This document shows positions 1 through 11,734 of a stretch of DNA of 64,000 nucleotides, piece after piece; positions within the stretch are counted from its first letter, which is position 1; the number at the start of each line of letters is the position of its first letter. The stretch comes from Karalla daura (Eukaryota; Chordata; Actinopteri; Chaetodontiformes; Leiognathidae): the NCBI GenBank assembly GCA_029224185.1, contig CM055194.1, positions 26,146,864-26,210,863 of the forward strand, given 5' to 3'. The position numbers and the translations under genes are program-made. The notes beneath the pieces are model-generated. The model was given only the letters and a program-made list of their open reading frames with translations, made no database searches and had not been told where the DNA came from.

Positions 1-83
1 CTAAAAGATATTAAAAATATAAAGATATTAAAAATATAAAGATATTAAAAATAGATCAGCATCCAGACTCAGAGATCAGGAGC

Positions 84-120
<37 letters not shown>

Positions 121-121
121 C
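1..121. repeat. AT-rich 17-bp tandem repeat and (AAC)n microsatellite
   Basis: Positions 1-54 hold about three copies of a 17-bp AT-rich unit (AAAGATATTAAAAATAT). Positions 82-121 are a pure (CAA)n run. No gene is visible here. Confidence 0.85.
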
Positions 122-180
122 GCTGTTAAGATTTGGTACAAAGTGGTTAAGATGAGAGAGGAATGACTGGAGGAGAGACA

Positions 181-440
181 GCAGATAGAGGCTGCAGCAG
201 ATAGAGGCTGTGTGGCTGCAGCAGATAGAGGCTGCAGCAGATAGAGGCTGTGTGGCTGCAGCAGATAGAGGCTGCAGCAGATAGAGGCTGTGTGGCTGCA
301 GCAGATAGAGGCTGCAGCAGATAGAGGCTGTGTGGCTGCAGCAGATAGAGGCTGCAGCAGATAGAGGCTGTGTGGCTGCAGCAGATAGAGGCTGCAGCAG
401 ATAGAGGCTGTGAGGCTGCAGCAGATAGAGGCTGCAGCAG
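181..440. repeat. 40-bp minisatellite (GCAGATAGAGGCT-type)
   Basis: A 40-bp unit repeats about 6.5 times with almost no divergence. Each unit contains two copies of GCAGATAGAGGCTG, followed by TGTGGCT at the end. Low divergence suggests recent expansion and probable length polymorphism. Confidence 0.9.
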
Positions 441-676
441 CCTCTGGCCTCAGTGCCAGCCTCTCCCTGGCCTCGGAGCCTCCTGAGCCTCAGAGCTGCC
501 AGATCGTGACGTGTGCTGTGTTAATTACAGTAATGGCAGACTCCTCATTAAGTCGTTGTTTACGTGTCCCGGGGCGTGGAGCCCTGACCGGGCCGAGGCT
601 GCGTGGCTGTGGCCTCGTTAGCACAGACAGCTGTTCCTCGCAGCCACGGCCGCAGCACACATGACGAGTGGCACCA

Positions 677-721
<45 letters not shown>

Positions 722-1848
722 AGGGAGGCTCGGTCAGGAATAGAAGGCGCCCACCAGGCAGGAAAACGTCAATGAGTAATCAGCGAGAGAGAGAGAGCTC
801 CTCGGGTCAGGTTCTGCAGGACCCCCCCACCCCCGACCCCGTCCCTCCACCAGCCAGCCAGCACATCACTGAAGACTGTTAAGAAAGATAAAAGTGAAAG
901 AATAGAGGTTCCACGTTGCTAGCTGTGACTGCACCCTCCTCACTGTCTGTCCAGACTATAGACGAGCCCAACAAAATAAAAATTCACCTTCATTTAACAG
1001 CGACTGACCAAACATACGGCGGGTTGGAAACCAGCATGACGAGCCACATCTTTAGAGTAGTTAGCTAGTTAGCTGTCAGCTATTGATGTTAGTTAGCCTG
1101 GTGATGTTGTTGAGAGAGTCACAAAGTCAAAGTAGCTTTTAGAAATATTCTACTTTCATTGTGTTTGCTCGTCAGGTGCTGTAATGACGGTTCTGTGTGG
1201 AGGTGTGAGCGAGCTTGGTGCAGAGCCGCTCTACACATGAGCACAACGTAGCTATGAACTGGAACATGAAGTACGGCTGAGCTGAGCCGTCTGAGAGTTA
1301 TCAGACTGGTTGGATCAATCAGTTTGATCAAACCATAATCTCTGCATCTGCATGTGACAGAGTTATCAGAAACTAAAATGAGAGAGAACTGCCATAACCA
1401 GACTTGGCAGAAATGATTAAGTCTTTCTAACACTGCAACGTTAAAATTTCCAACATGTCGTCAGGTCAGAGGGAAGATGGCAGCGATGGCTTCACACACA
1501 CGGGCCGAGGCGTCTACTGAGGGAACGCTGCTTTTCTCCGGAATGTGTGAACTATAAAAGCTTTAATTTCCCTATCATCACCAGGATCTAATACCAATCT
1601 GTATCCTTCATTTGGCCGTCTGTGTCGCTGCCAGACAAAGCCTTTGAAGAGCCAGTTCCTGGGAATTAAAGAAAAGAGATTAAAATATCATTAGGTGCTA
1701 CATAATTGAATGTCAATTTTGAATAAACTTGAATTCAATTCCTGGTCATTAAACTGAATGTGTCTCTGCCTTTTTTCCCCCAATCACAGATTTGAGTCCA
1801 GAGATGAGAGTGAGCAGGAACTTGAGCATCATTAAAGGGGAGGTTGTG
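441..1848. other. intergenic, no gene recognised; one (CA)n at 678-718
   Basis: Non-repetitive sequence except for a (CA)n microsatellite at 678-718. Short open frames on both strands show no recognisable domain or splice structure. I see no exon or RNA gene. Confidence 0.5.
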
Positions 1849-1908
1849 GGTGGTGGGGGGGTGGGGGGGGGGGGGGGGGGGGGGGTGGGGGGGGGGGGGG
1901 GGGGGGGC
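1849..1908. repeat. poly-G tract with T interruptions
   Basis: About 55 bases of almost pure G, interrupted by single T residues. It is a strong G-quadruplex candidate and a likely assembly-uncertain homopolymer. Confidence 0.85.
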
Positions 1909-2091
1909 TGGCCTTGGCTGCTTTGGTTCTGGCTCTGAGCAGCTGCACAGAAATCACACTGAAACAAAGCTGCACAAAACTGAAGGAAACATGAGCATAA
2001 TAATATTTAATAATTAAATTCTCACAAACAATGGCAACCGAATGAAGTAATCTGCAGAAGTGTGCAACATCATTTGCATAATTGACACAAT

Positions 2092-2138
2092 CCCCTCCCT
2101 CCCCCTCCCTCCCCCTCCCTCCCTCCCCCTCCCTCCCC
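2092..2138. repeat. (CCCTCC)n simple repeat
   Basis: A pyrimidine-only run of CCCTCC/CCCCTCC units. A purine-rich complement of the same kind follows at about 2270-2310 (GA- and GGGA-rich). Confidence 0.85.
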
Positions 2139-2195
2139 CGTCTCCCTCCTGTAAATGAATGATGAAGACAATAAAAGATGTTGCTAAAATTGGGA

Positions 2196-2482
2196 ACAAT
2201 AACAGCAAAATTTCATCAAGGCCCCCGTGCTCTGATTAATCTGTGCTTGCAAATCAGTGCAGGGGGAAGAGAGAGAGAGAGAGACGAGGGAGGGGGAGGG
2301 GGAGGGCCGGGGTGAGAGTGGGGGGGGCAGGTGATTAACAACAGCAGGGATTGCCGGCGTGGACACGGCGGCCTGTTTTGCCGAGGCTCGAGGGGAAGCA
2401 TGCAGCCTGAGCCCAGCTGCTGCAGGCAGCGCCCGGACCTGAACCAGAGCAATCATTTGTATTGTCATTAACCCCCCCCCCC

Positions 2483-2521
<39 letters not shown>

Positions 2522-2770
2522 CACACCCCCAACACGGCCTCGTGCCTCAGCACTACAGACGAGCATGGCAGCGCAGCGAGCTCAGACTCCAGACAAACTT
2601 GCCCAACAATCTGCGGAGAGCATCATCACAGTTTGATGGCACATTCCTAAATGCCTCTAATCTGCTGGTGCTAATTATTGCTATCTACTATTCTGAGAGG
2701 GAACTGTATTCAATAAATACATAATGCAGAGATGAACACAATTCATAATCAGGAATTCTGTTGAACTCTT
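2196..2770. promoter_or_regulatory. putative conserved noncoding element cluster (inferred)
   Basis: Flanking a poly-C/(CA)n insert at 2471-2517 are non-repetitive segments with homeodomain-like cores, such as TCTGATTAATCTGTGC near 2230 and GTGCTAATTATTGC near 2667. Composition and motif density resemble vertebrate developmental enhancers. No coding potential is evident. The call rests on appearance only; no alignment was possible. Confidence 0.28.
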
Positions 2771-3399
2771 TATCTTTATATACATTTTCTATCTCCCAGA
2801 TCATTTATATTTACCACTTTCATCATCATCTTTTGATGTTTACAAAACAGAAAAAAATATCAGGCCTCGTCTAGATTTATGCTGCGTGTTTGGCTCATAA
2901 TAGCATTTGCATTTACTAGTCAATTAACTTGATTAAATTCATATTCCAAGTCTGATTCGACTGGTTGGAGAGACAGTTACTGCTTGATGAATGAAGCGAC
3001 AGCGTGACACCAGCGACGGGAGGAGGCCGTCTGGCTCGGCTTCGTCATCTTCCATCAAGCTGTAAACAACAGCGACACGACGACAGTCCACAGCAGAGCA
3101 GCCCAGGCAGGTCTGAACCTCCGCCGGCCCAGCTGCATCCCAAACCACAACCACAACCAAACAACAAAGCAAACACAACAACAACGCTGATCCGCTGCAC
3201 CTCCTGCACAGCTGCCACTGGATCCCGCTTCAAATCCATGCTGGAATGTTTTGGTCCAGCAATTAGAAATGTGTGGACCACTCACCCACAGGATGGCTTT
3301 AGTTTATACAGACTGAAATAGATCAGTTATTCTGACCTGGAGTTACGAATGATCTTTATATTTCCTGAAACAGGCCTGCAGACGTGAGTGAACGACAGT

Positions 3400-3830
3400 A
3401 AAGCGGCATCGGTGCTTTCTCACATTCCTGCCCTCACATCACCCCCGACCCTGAATTCCCACCAGCTTCCTCCAGCTTGTAAATTCCATGCAATTAGTAG
3501 CCTCCGCACACCCAGAGACGCTCATTTGATTTTAACCTCCTCTGTCCAATTAACAAAATGTAGGTTGGAAAATAAATGGCAGACGCCGCAGCAAATTAAT
3601 TATGTGTCCAGCAAGCTGCTGGGCGGCGAGCACGGAGCTGGCGCTGGAGCCGGACACACGCGGCCATATGGCCTGGAGCGGGGGGGCAGCGCTACACCCC
3701 TCACATTCTCACACACATTTATGTCTGCTCACAATGGAAGCAGGACATATGCTGCAGGACGCTGCAGATTGAGTCTAAATCTTTTGATGATTATTGTGCC
3801 GATTCATAGACTTTATTCGATCCAGCTGCA
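3400..3830. promoter_or_regulatory. putative conserved noncoding element (inferred)
   Basis: A complex-sequence island with several TAAT-type cores: CAATTAGTAG near 3490, CCAATTAACAAAATG near 3547 and GCAAATTAATTATG near 3591. The longest open frame across it (3388-4131, plus strand) has no recognisable domain and I do not consider it a gene. Confidence 0.28.
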
Positions 3831-3839
3831 GGATTTGGG

Positions 3840-5090
3840 ACTAGAACCTCCGGCCTTTCAGGTAACACTGACGGCATCTCATCACGAGACTTCACCCTCG
3901 GTCCTCCTGATCTGTGCAGGACATGATGACGGATATAACCCAGCTGCATCATGGGAAACACAGGATCCAACCACTCTGGACTCTGACCAAACCACAGCTG
4001 TGTTTCTGCCTCTGCTGCCTTTGACCTTAACTTGTCCCACCTCGACATGGAATCACCAGAACGAGCCCCGGAAGACTTCTCGAGGTGTTTCCAGGGCAGA
4101 AATCAATCTATTTCTGATCAGAACTTTTTGATGCACAATTCATCAGTTATAATAAGTGTAATGAAAACAGATGATCTACCAGCGCCATCAGTCTCTGCTT
4201 CAGTGTCTGAGCAGTGACGCCCCCTACAGGCTGCTCCAGCCAGTGCAGCAGTCTGGTGTCATTTTAAGGGCAACAATGAGCTCAATCCTCCTTCATAGCA
4301 GCATCGTGACATTAGATTATTGGCACAATAACTATAATTAACATAAACTATGATGGTATTACGCCAACAGACATCTAATCCACAGGGAGGAGGTGACTGC
4401 TCCGCAGCACTATAATCCCCTTCAGGTTCCTACTGCAGGCGTGTTCCCACCACCAGGTTTCACAGCACATTACAGCTGTGCTCCATTACAGTGCACCAGA
4501 CACACTGAGGGCAGGCAGGAGGTCGGCGTGTCAAACAATCACTGAACAGGTGGAGTTTGACGACATAAAAACCCGTCCAGACAGAACGGACTGAGAGGAG
4601 GGAGAAGAGATGTGCCAAAAGGAGAAAAGAAGACGAGAACTCACTGAGATAAATTACATCACATCGAGTCACATCGAATCTGATCATCAACAGCTCCTTA
4701 TTCACTACCTGAGTCACTCACAACTCCAACTCAGTCGGAGTTTGTTTTGAACACAGATCTACTGCAACTTTGTGCTGATTATTTCTAATCCCTCATTGAG
4801 ATCTCCAGTGACATCTCAGTGTCTGTCGATGTGTTTCCAGCACTGAGGTCAGAACCGGACCACAACATACCCACCACCACCCGAGGCAACTAGAAATCTG
4901 CACAATGCAGTTATCTATCTAATCCCTTATGCCTGCACTGTTATAGTGTCAGATATTGTCTGTCCCGAGCAGCTTTATCTGATGACACTCGGTTAGTTGT
5001 ACGCTCAGAGTTAATAGTTAACGTTCCGAGCTGCCTGGCATGAAATGATGCTGTTAGTGGGAGCGAAGGTGATCTGTCCTGCAGATCACA
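3840..5090. other. intergenic, nothing recognised
   Basis: Non-repetitive sequence without a recognisable exon, RNA gene or element. Short open frames on both strands look random. Confidence 0.45.
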
Positions 5091-5105
5091 GAAATGACAC
5101 CGGTC

Positions 5106-5560
5106 TGCCCTCCTGTCCTCCCTCCTCCTGTCCTCCCCCCTCCTATCCTCCTGTCCTCCCTCCTCCTGTCCTCCCCCCTCCTATCCTCCTGTCCTCCTGC
5201 CCTCCTGCCCTCCTGTCCTCCCCCCTCCTATCCTCCTGTCCTCCCTCCTCCTGTCCTCCCCCCTCCTATCCTCCTATCCTCCTGTCCTCCTGCCCTCCTG
5301 TCCTCCCCCCTCCTATCCTCCTGCCCTCCTGTCCTCCCCCCTCCTGTCCTCCTATCCTCCTGTCCTCCTGCCCTCCTGTCCTCCCCCCTCCTATCCTCCT
5401 GCCCTCCTGTCCTCCCCCCTCCTGTCCTCCTGCCCTCCTGTCCTCCCCTCTCCTATCCTCCTGTCCTCCTGCCCTCCTGTCCTCCCCCCTCCTATCCTCC
5501 TGTCTTCCTGCCCTCCCTCCTCCTGTCATACTGCCCTCCTGTCCTCCCGTCCTCCTGCCA
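5106..5560. repeat. CT-rich minisatellite (CCTCCTGTCCTCC family)
   Basis: Degenerate tandem units built from CCTCCTGTCCTCC, CCCCCCTCCTATCCTCC and CTGCCCTCCTGTCC, with strict pyrimidine bias on the plus strand. The proline/serine/leucine-rich open frames here, and the Gly/Arg-rich one on the minus strand, are repeat artefacts. Confidence 0.9.
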
Positions 5561-5569
5561 GACCTCTGA

Positions 5570-6600
5570 GCTCTGTGGATGAGCTGTCTAAACGAGGAGG
5601 TCACCTCCAGAACCTTCTGAGGAGCTCACAGTGATTCCAGGGATTAAACCAGATGACCTCATGTCTTCAGTTTATTGCACTTTGCAGATTTCATTTTTCC
5701 TCCACACCACAATCATCTCTAAATTGTTTGCAAACTGCATGTGAACATATTCTGGTTTCGAGTGTCTCATTCTGTGGTCGTTGCGAGGGGCAGGAGGTGT
5801 TCACTACGAACATATTGTTGCTCACTTTGTAAAGTGCCTTGAGATAATGTCTGTTATGAACTGGCACTTCTTGGACTCAGCTGAAGAAAGTTGAGTTGAG
5901 TCTTTGCCCCTTGCTCTATGATGCAGGTTTCACATCGTCTCATCTCCTCTTGTCATGTTTACAGCAGATGGTGTGAGTCATGTTCAGAATATTTCCAGTC
6001 TTCTCCTGTTTCTGGTTCTATTTTCCTGCTGCTGTTGCAGATCTGAGCTCAGCCACGTTGACTCATCTATGAGACGCTGTGCGTGTGGTTCAGAGCCTGG
6101 TGTAAATGTGCAGTTTGCAAGAACATCTCAGTTTTTCATTTATTCATAAGCAGTTGGATTAGTCTGTTAAATGACGCATGTTCCACATCTTGTTTCTATG
6201 AGAGTCCTGCACACAGAGCAGCTTCACATCTGTAGAAGCTAACGAGTGACGGTCACGACTTCTGAGGAGACACTGCATCACGTTCCTTATCGAGTTCTGA
6301 GGCAGGATGTTTTTCTTCTGCCAGAATCTTCCATTTTCACTTAGTTACCATGACGTAATCAAGTGAATTAATATCAAAACCAAGAGACATAAACCAGAAA
6401 ATGAGTTTCATGTGTCTTCTACTTCGCCGAGTGCTCCATGACAGCTGCGGTCTGCGGTACTGTGGCGCCACCGTGTGGTGTGCAGAGCGACACACGCGGG
6501 AGGGAGGAGACGTGCGGGACTCATTCATGCGTATTTCTTCAGGTTTTCTCAGATCTAAGAACGAGCAGGAAGCGTTTGACCCTGGAAGTTCAGGTAGCTT
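5570..6600. other. intergenic, nothing recognised
   Basis: Complex sequence with no recognisable coding exon, RNA gene or transposable element. Confidence 0.45.
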
Positions 6601-6604
6601 GAAT

Positions 6605-7135
6605 GACTAGCTCTGACAGTAGTTACTACAGTTGTGACTGGCTCTGACAGTAGTTACTACAGTTGTGGCTAGCTCTGGCTGTAGTTATTACAGTTGTGAC
6701 TGGCTCTGACAGTAGTTATTACAGTTGTGACTGGCTCTGGCTGTAGTTATTACAGTTGTGACTGGCTCTGGCTGTAGTTATTACAGTTGTGACTGGCTCT
6801 GGCTGTAGTTATTACAGTTGTGACTGGCTCTGGCTGTAGTTATTACAGTTGTGACTGGCTCTGGCTGTAGTTATTACAGTTGTGACTGGCTCTGGCTGTA
6901 GTTATTACAGTTGTGGCTAGTTCTGACAGTAGTTACTACAGTTGTGACTAGCTTTGACTGTAGTTATTACAGTTGTGGCTAGCTCTGGCTGTAGTTACTA
7001 CAGTAGTGGCTAGTTCTGACAGTAGTTACTACAGTTGTGACTGGCTCTGGCTGTAGTTATTACAGTTGTGGCTAGCTCTAATGGTAGTTATGACAGTTCT
7101 AACTAGCTCTGGCTGTAGTTACTATAGTTGCGACT
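6605..7135. repeat. 31-bp minisatellite (CTGGCTCTGGCTGTAGTTAT type)
   Basis: About 17 tandem copies of a 31-bp unit with the core GTAGTTATTACAGTTGTGAC. Central copies (about 6700-6910) are nearly identical and edge copies more diverged, the usual pattern of an array homogenised from its middle. Confidence 0.92.
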
Positions 7136-7359
7136 AGCTCTTACCTGCTACACTTCCTCCGTCTTGTTGTCATCAAGTCATCAGCAGGACCTCATCCTCT
7201 ATCAGTCCAGATCAAGTCTGTTCCACTGGATGTTCTACTCATGTAGTGAATGCTGGTTTTATAATCATAATAATCATCATTATGATGATGATACTGACTA
7301 TTATTAACTCCGACCAATGAGAGAATAGCTGAGCAGCATGTGACATTTGTTGGCAGCCA

Positions 7360-7427
7360 AATAGAATGGAATAGAATAGAACAGAAGAGAATAGAATGGG
7401 ATAGAATAGAATAGAATAGAATAGAAT
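7360..7427. repeat. (TAGAA)n pentanucleotide repeat
   Basis: Imperfect AATAG/GAATA pentamers, becoming perfect at the right end. Confidence 0.85.
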
Positions 7428-7676
7428 ATTCATCAAGGCAGCAGCCAGAGGGAAGGACCCTCGGCAACACAACCAACCCAAAAGAAAAATTACACTACTG
7501 CATGTTTCAGCTCCTGAATCTGAACAATGCAAAGAAGCTACAGGCATGAAAACAGCTGCTCACAGCGCCGCCTACAGGCCACAATAAGAGCTCTGTGGCA
7601 GAGGGAAATATGAGGAGGAAAAGAGACAATCACCTGAAACAGCTTCCACAGTCAAGACCAGAGCTTCACGGTTTGT

Positions 7677-7770
7677 TTTATTAGAAACCATTAGAAACAG
7701 CATCTTCACTGCAACCGGGAACAAGTTTTTCCTCAGCTAATGAAGGGTCTTAGGCCAGGGGGGCTTTATT
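7677..7770 (-). terminator. kyat3: candidate kyat3 polyadenylation signals
   Basis: Two TTTATT hexamers on the plus strand, at 7765-7770 and 7677-7682, read AATAAA on the kyat3 strand. They lie about 230 and 320 bases after the kyat3 stop codon. Which one is used cannot be told from sequence alone. Confidence 0.4.
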
Positions 7771-7999
7771 ATTATTGCATTCTATTAGAAATGTTTGAAA
7801 CACTGATATACAGCTTGTAGTGTAATTCATTTGTGTCTATGAACACAGGAATGAAAAAGGGTTTGCAGGTTAAAATCACCATCTCACCTCAGACATTACT
7901 GCAAGTCACCCTCAGAGTTCCCTCTGAACAGAGGACAGTTTTCTGTGATGTTTGCTGAGAGCTGCGGTGGCAGCTGACCAGCCTGCAGCCTGCATCACA

Positions 8000-8056
8000 T
8001 CAGGTTTTCCTCCAGTTCTTCAGGATGACGCCGGCTGCATCCAGAGTGCTGTCTTG
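8000..8056 (-). CDS. kyat3: kyat3 coding exon 12 (residues 403-420, stop)
   Basis: Acceptor TTACAG, then QDSTLDAAGVILKNWRKT and TGA. The DSTLDAA motif and the K-W ending match the C-terminus of vertebrate KYAT3. Confidence 0.94.
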   Translation of the reverse strand, partial: QDSTLDAAGVILKNWRKT

Positions 8057-10195
8057 CTGTAAAGAGAAACGCAGCTGAATTGATTTTCAGGATATTGACC
8101 AGAAAACTGCAGCTCCGTGAACTGAAACCTTGACCGGATCGAGTCGACTCGTAGCGGCAGGCGTGGACTTACTTTAATGAAGCAAAGGCGAATATACTTC
8201 TCAAACTGCCTCTTGGACTCTTCCCCAACAAACGCTGTGACAGGAATGGCAGCGAGTTTCTGCGGCCACATGATCATCGTCAGTGACGTCAGAGGAAGAG
8301 CGGAAGCTGCAGCTGCAGCCTGACGGCAACACCTCACCTTCTCTTTGATCATCCACTTGACAAACTTGTAGTCGTAGGCTTCGTCGTCGTCACTGACCAT
8401 GTGTGACAGGTCCTGATCTAGAACCGATAGAGAGCAGATCGACCATCAGTCAGCTGGACTGATCTGCTCCCCAGACACCAGAGCTGCTTTACACAAACAT
8501 TAACGAGCCAGTAGCCTCCAGTCTCTGGGAAACCTCTTCACTTTAACTAGAAAAGACATTTTCAGTCCAGGCCTTTCACAGCCTGAGCTTCAGCTCACAT
8601 CTGCACGCTGTAGCTCTGCTCTGAACACAGCGCTGAAGCAGCTGCAGAAGTTAAAAGTCAACTTGTGGTTCTCCAGATCATCATTCACAGCTTCATGTGT
8701 GGTTCACAGATGTGTGGTTCACAGATGTGTGGTTCACAGATGTGTGGTTCTGCAGATGTGTGGTTCTACAGATGTGTGGTTCACAGATGTGTGGTTCACA
8801 GATGTGTGGTTCTACAGATGTGTGGTTCACAGATGTGTGGTTCACAGATGTGTGGTTCACAGATGTGTGGTTCTACAGATGTGTGGTTCTACAGATGTGT
8901 GGTTCTACAGATGTGTGGTTCACAGATGTGTGGTTCACAGATGTGTGGTTCTGCAGATGTGTGGTTCTGCAGATGTGTGGTTCTACAGATGTGTGGTTCA
9001 CAGATGTGCGGTTCTACAGATGTGTGGTTCTACAGATGTGTGGTTCACAGATGTGTGGTTCTACAGATGTGTGGTTCTACAGATGTGTGGTTCTACAGAT
9101 GTGTGGTTCTACAGATGTGTGGTTCTGCAGATGTGTGGTTCTGCAGCCAATGACAATGCCAGTAGTGAGCAAACCGACCAATCGTGTGGCTGGAACACGC
9201 AGCAGAACAGCTTTTTGCTTGTAGCTGATGATGTCTGGGAATAAGAGCCATTTGGTATATTATGAGCTAATAATCTGATACATTGTCATATTTTAAGGAT
9301 TTTGGATTTGTTCATGTGACAGGTTAAGCCAGTTAGCACCACGACAGTCGACCGTCTTGAAAGTACAGCTGCCAGTAAGGGTCAATAGCGACAACCAGCG
9401 CAGAGAGATCAGCCAGAGAGGCTTTTTGATCCATGGAGGCTACCGTAGCTGCAATACATGTTTGGAACAGGGGTGAGAGCGACCTGCTGGCTTGAATGAA
9501 AAACGCAGCTTCACTGTTAGAGGGTAGTCAATCCTACACAATGTCCTTTTAAGTTGACTGTGTTTTAGAATACAACATTCACTCAATTCATTGATATAAT
9601 TGGTTACAAGCGAAATCAACAGTTGCAGGCCTTGTTAAATCCTGATTCTGAACGTACGTGGTGAGGTGGTTCTGACTCACTGAGAGAGGAGACGTCCACC
9701 AGCATGAAGTAGCCTCCCTCTGGCACCACAGGGGTCATCCCGGCCTCGCTGATGATGGCAGCCAGCCGGTCTCTCTTGGCCTCTAGCTCCTCGGCCAGCG
9801 ACAGGAAGTAGCAGTCTTGACGACCCATCAGCTCCAGGTTGTGGAGCAGACCCTGAGCCACGGCCTCCTGTAGGGCGGGCCGAGGTGTCAGCACTGACAG
9901 GAGCGGGTGGAGCTCTGAGGAAGAGCTGACCTACCTGCAGGGGGGTGGGGCAGGTGTACAGCGTGTTCTGCATCACTGTCTGGAGATGTCTGAGCAGGTG
10001 CTGCGGCCCGATGGACCAACCCAGCTGAGGAGCACAGACCACGGTGAGACCAGCAGCAGCTCAGAGCTGACCTGAGATCAGAGGAGCACTGACCTTCCAC
10101 CCAGTCACGCTGAAGGTCTTCCCAGCACTGCCGATAGTGATGGTTCGGTCCCACATCCCAGGCAGCGTTGCTACACACACACACACACACACACA

Positions 10196-10230
<35 letters not shown>

Positions 10231-11095
10231 TTTTGTTGCCCCATTTTCATCCTGAAACAAGGCGTGAACAGTGACTTCTTCTGTGTCTAAAAGCTTGACG
10301 AGAAGAATCTTTCAGAGATCAGCTCTAACGTTGAATGACAACAGAGAGGATTATTGATTAAACTGACTGGTCTCTGCCCAGTGGCACACTGGGATAAACT
10401 CATTGTCTGATTAACTGTCCCTGTGAGGGTTTAAAGAGAGCTAGTTGGTTCTTCCTGTTGTTAACATGAAGCTATGAGCTCTGGTTCCATCAGGGCTCAG
10501 TCTGTTCTACATCCTGTTTGTAGCTGTGGGAACATTACGTTCTCTTCCTGCTCAGATCTGGCTCCTTTCATGATCAGGTGACTCTGTTCCTTGTTCTGGA
10601 GTGATGCTCCACAGCCAGCTTGATGTGTTGGAGCCAGAGTCAGAGGAAGAACCTGAGACTGTGGAGGAACCAGAGACTGAGGAGGAACCAGAGGCTGAGG
10701 AAGAACCAGAGACTGAGGAAGAACATGAGGAGGAACCAGAGGCTGAGGAAGAACCAGAGGCTGAGGAAGAACATGAGGAGGAACCAGAGGCTGAGGAAGA
10801 ACCAGAGGCTGAGGAAGAACATGAGGAGGAACCAGAGGCTGAGGAAGAACCAGAGGCTGAGGAAGAACATGAGGAGGAACCAGAGGCTGAGGAAGGACAT
10901 GAGGAGGAACCAGAGGCTGAGGGAGGAGCAGCAGTGATGAGGACGTGATGTTGGACAGACTCAACCCACCAATCTTGATGTGCTGGTGTCCTCTGTAGAT
11001 GAGCCACTCGTAAACCTCGTCACTGAAGCACAGAGTGTCGTGTTTGATGCAGAGGTCAGCGATCATCTGCAGCTCCTCTCTGCTGAAAACCTGCG

Positions 11096-11135
<40 letters not shown>

Positions 11136-11703
11136 GTGTAGGAGGTCCAGGCTCTTTCAGGCTGCAGCTCGATGGACAGAGCCCTCAGTGTAGGCTGGAG
11201 ACATCGACGCGTGTGGTGCTGCTCCGGCCCTGTCGACGGCGTGTTCTCACCTTCCCGATGGGGTTGTTGGGGGTGTTGATGATGATGGCTTTTGTCTTGG
11301 AGCTGAATTTACTGGAGAGCTCGTCTGGGTCCAGAAACCAGTCTGAGCTGCTGATCGTCGTTCTGTCTCCAGGCTTCTGACATGTCACACAAAACATCTT
11401 CAAATCAACAGACTGAGCTGACGTCATCTGTGCGGTGTTTCTACGGCATTTCTGATCTGGAGCAGCTGACCAGGTGGAGTTTCCTGGTCTGTTCAAATAC
11501 AGATCATTGATCCCCACATTGATTTCCCACAAATTCATGTTCATTTCTTTTAACCTTAGAATGGAGCAGCTCGGGGACTGACAGATCAGATGTCTGCTTT
11601 AATATTATCCACCTGTTTCATGGGAAAAAGCCCTAAAAATGAATCTAAATGATTTAATTGATGTTGCCATTCAGAGAGCTGATAGTGAGAAGAGAAAAAA
11701 AGC

Positions 11704-11734
<31 letters not shown>

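Noticed and set aside
3388..4131. 247-codon plus-strand frame
   Set aside because: No recognisable domain, no homologue I recall, and it spans an enhancer-like AT-core region with no splice partners.
6605..9145. Regularly spaced repeats resembling a CRISPR array
   Set aside because: Units are contiguous tandem copies without unique spacers, in a vertebrate genome.
8663..9244. Cys/Trp/Val-rich frames
   Set aside because: 15/16-bp minisatellite open in all three frames.
10601..10948. Acidic Glu-rich repeat protein on the plus strand
   Set aside because: Lies inside a kyat3 intron, antisense, and derives from a 48-bp minisatellite.
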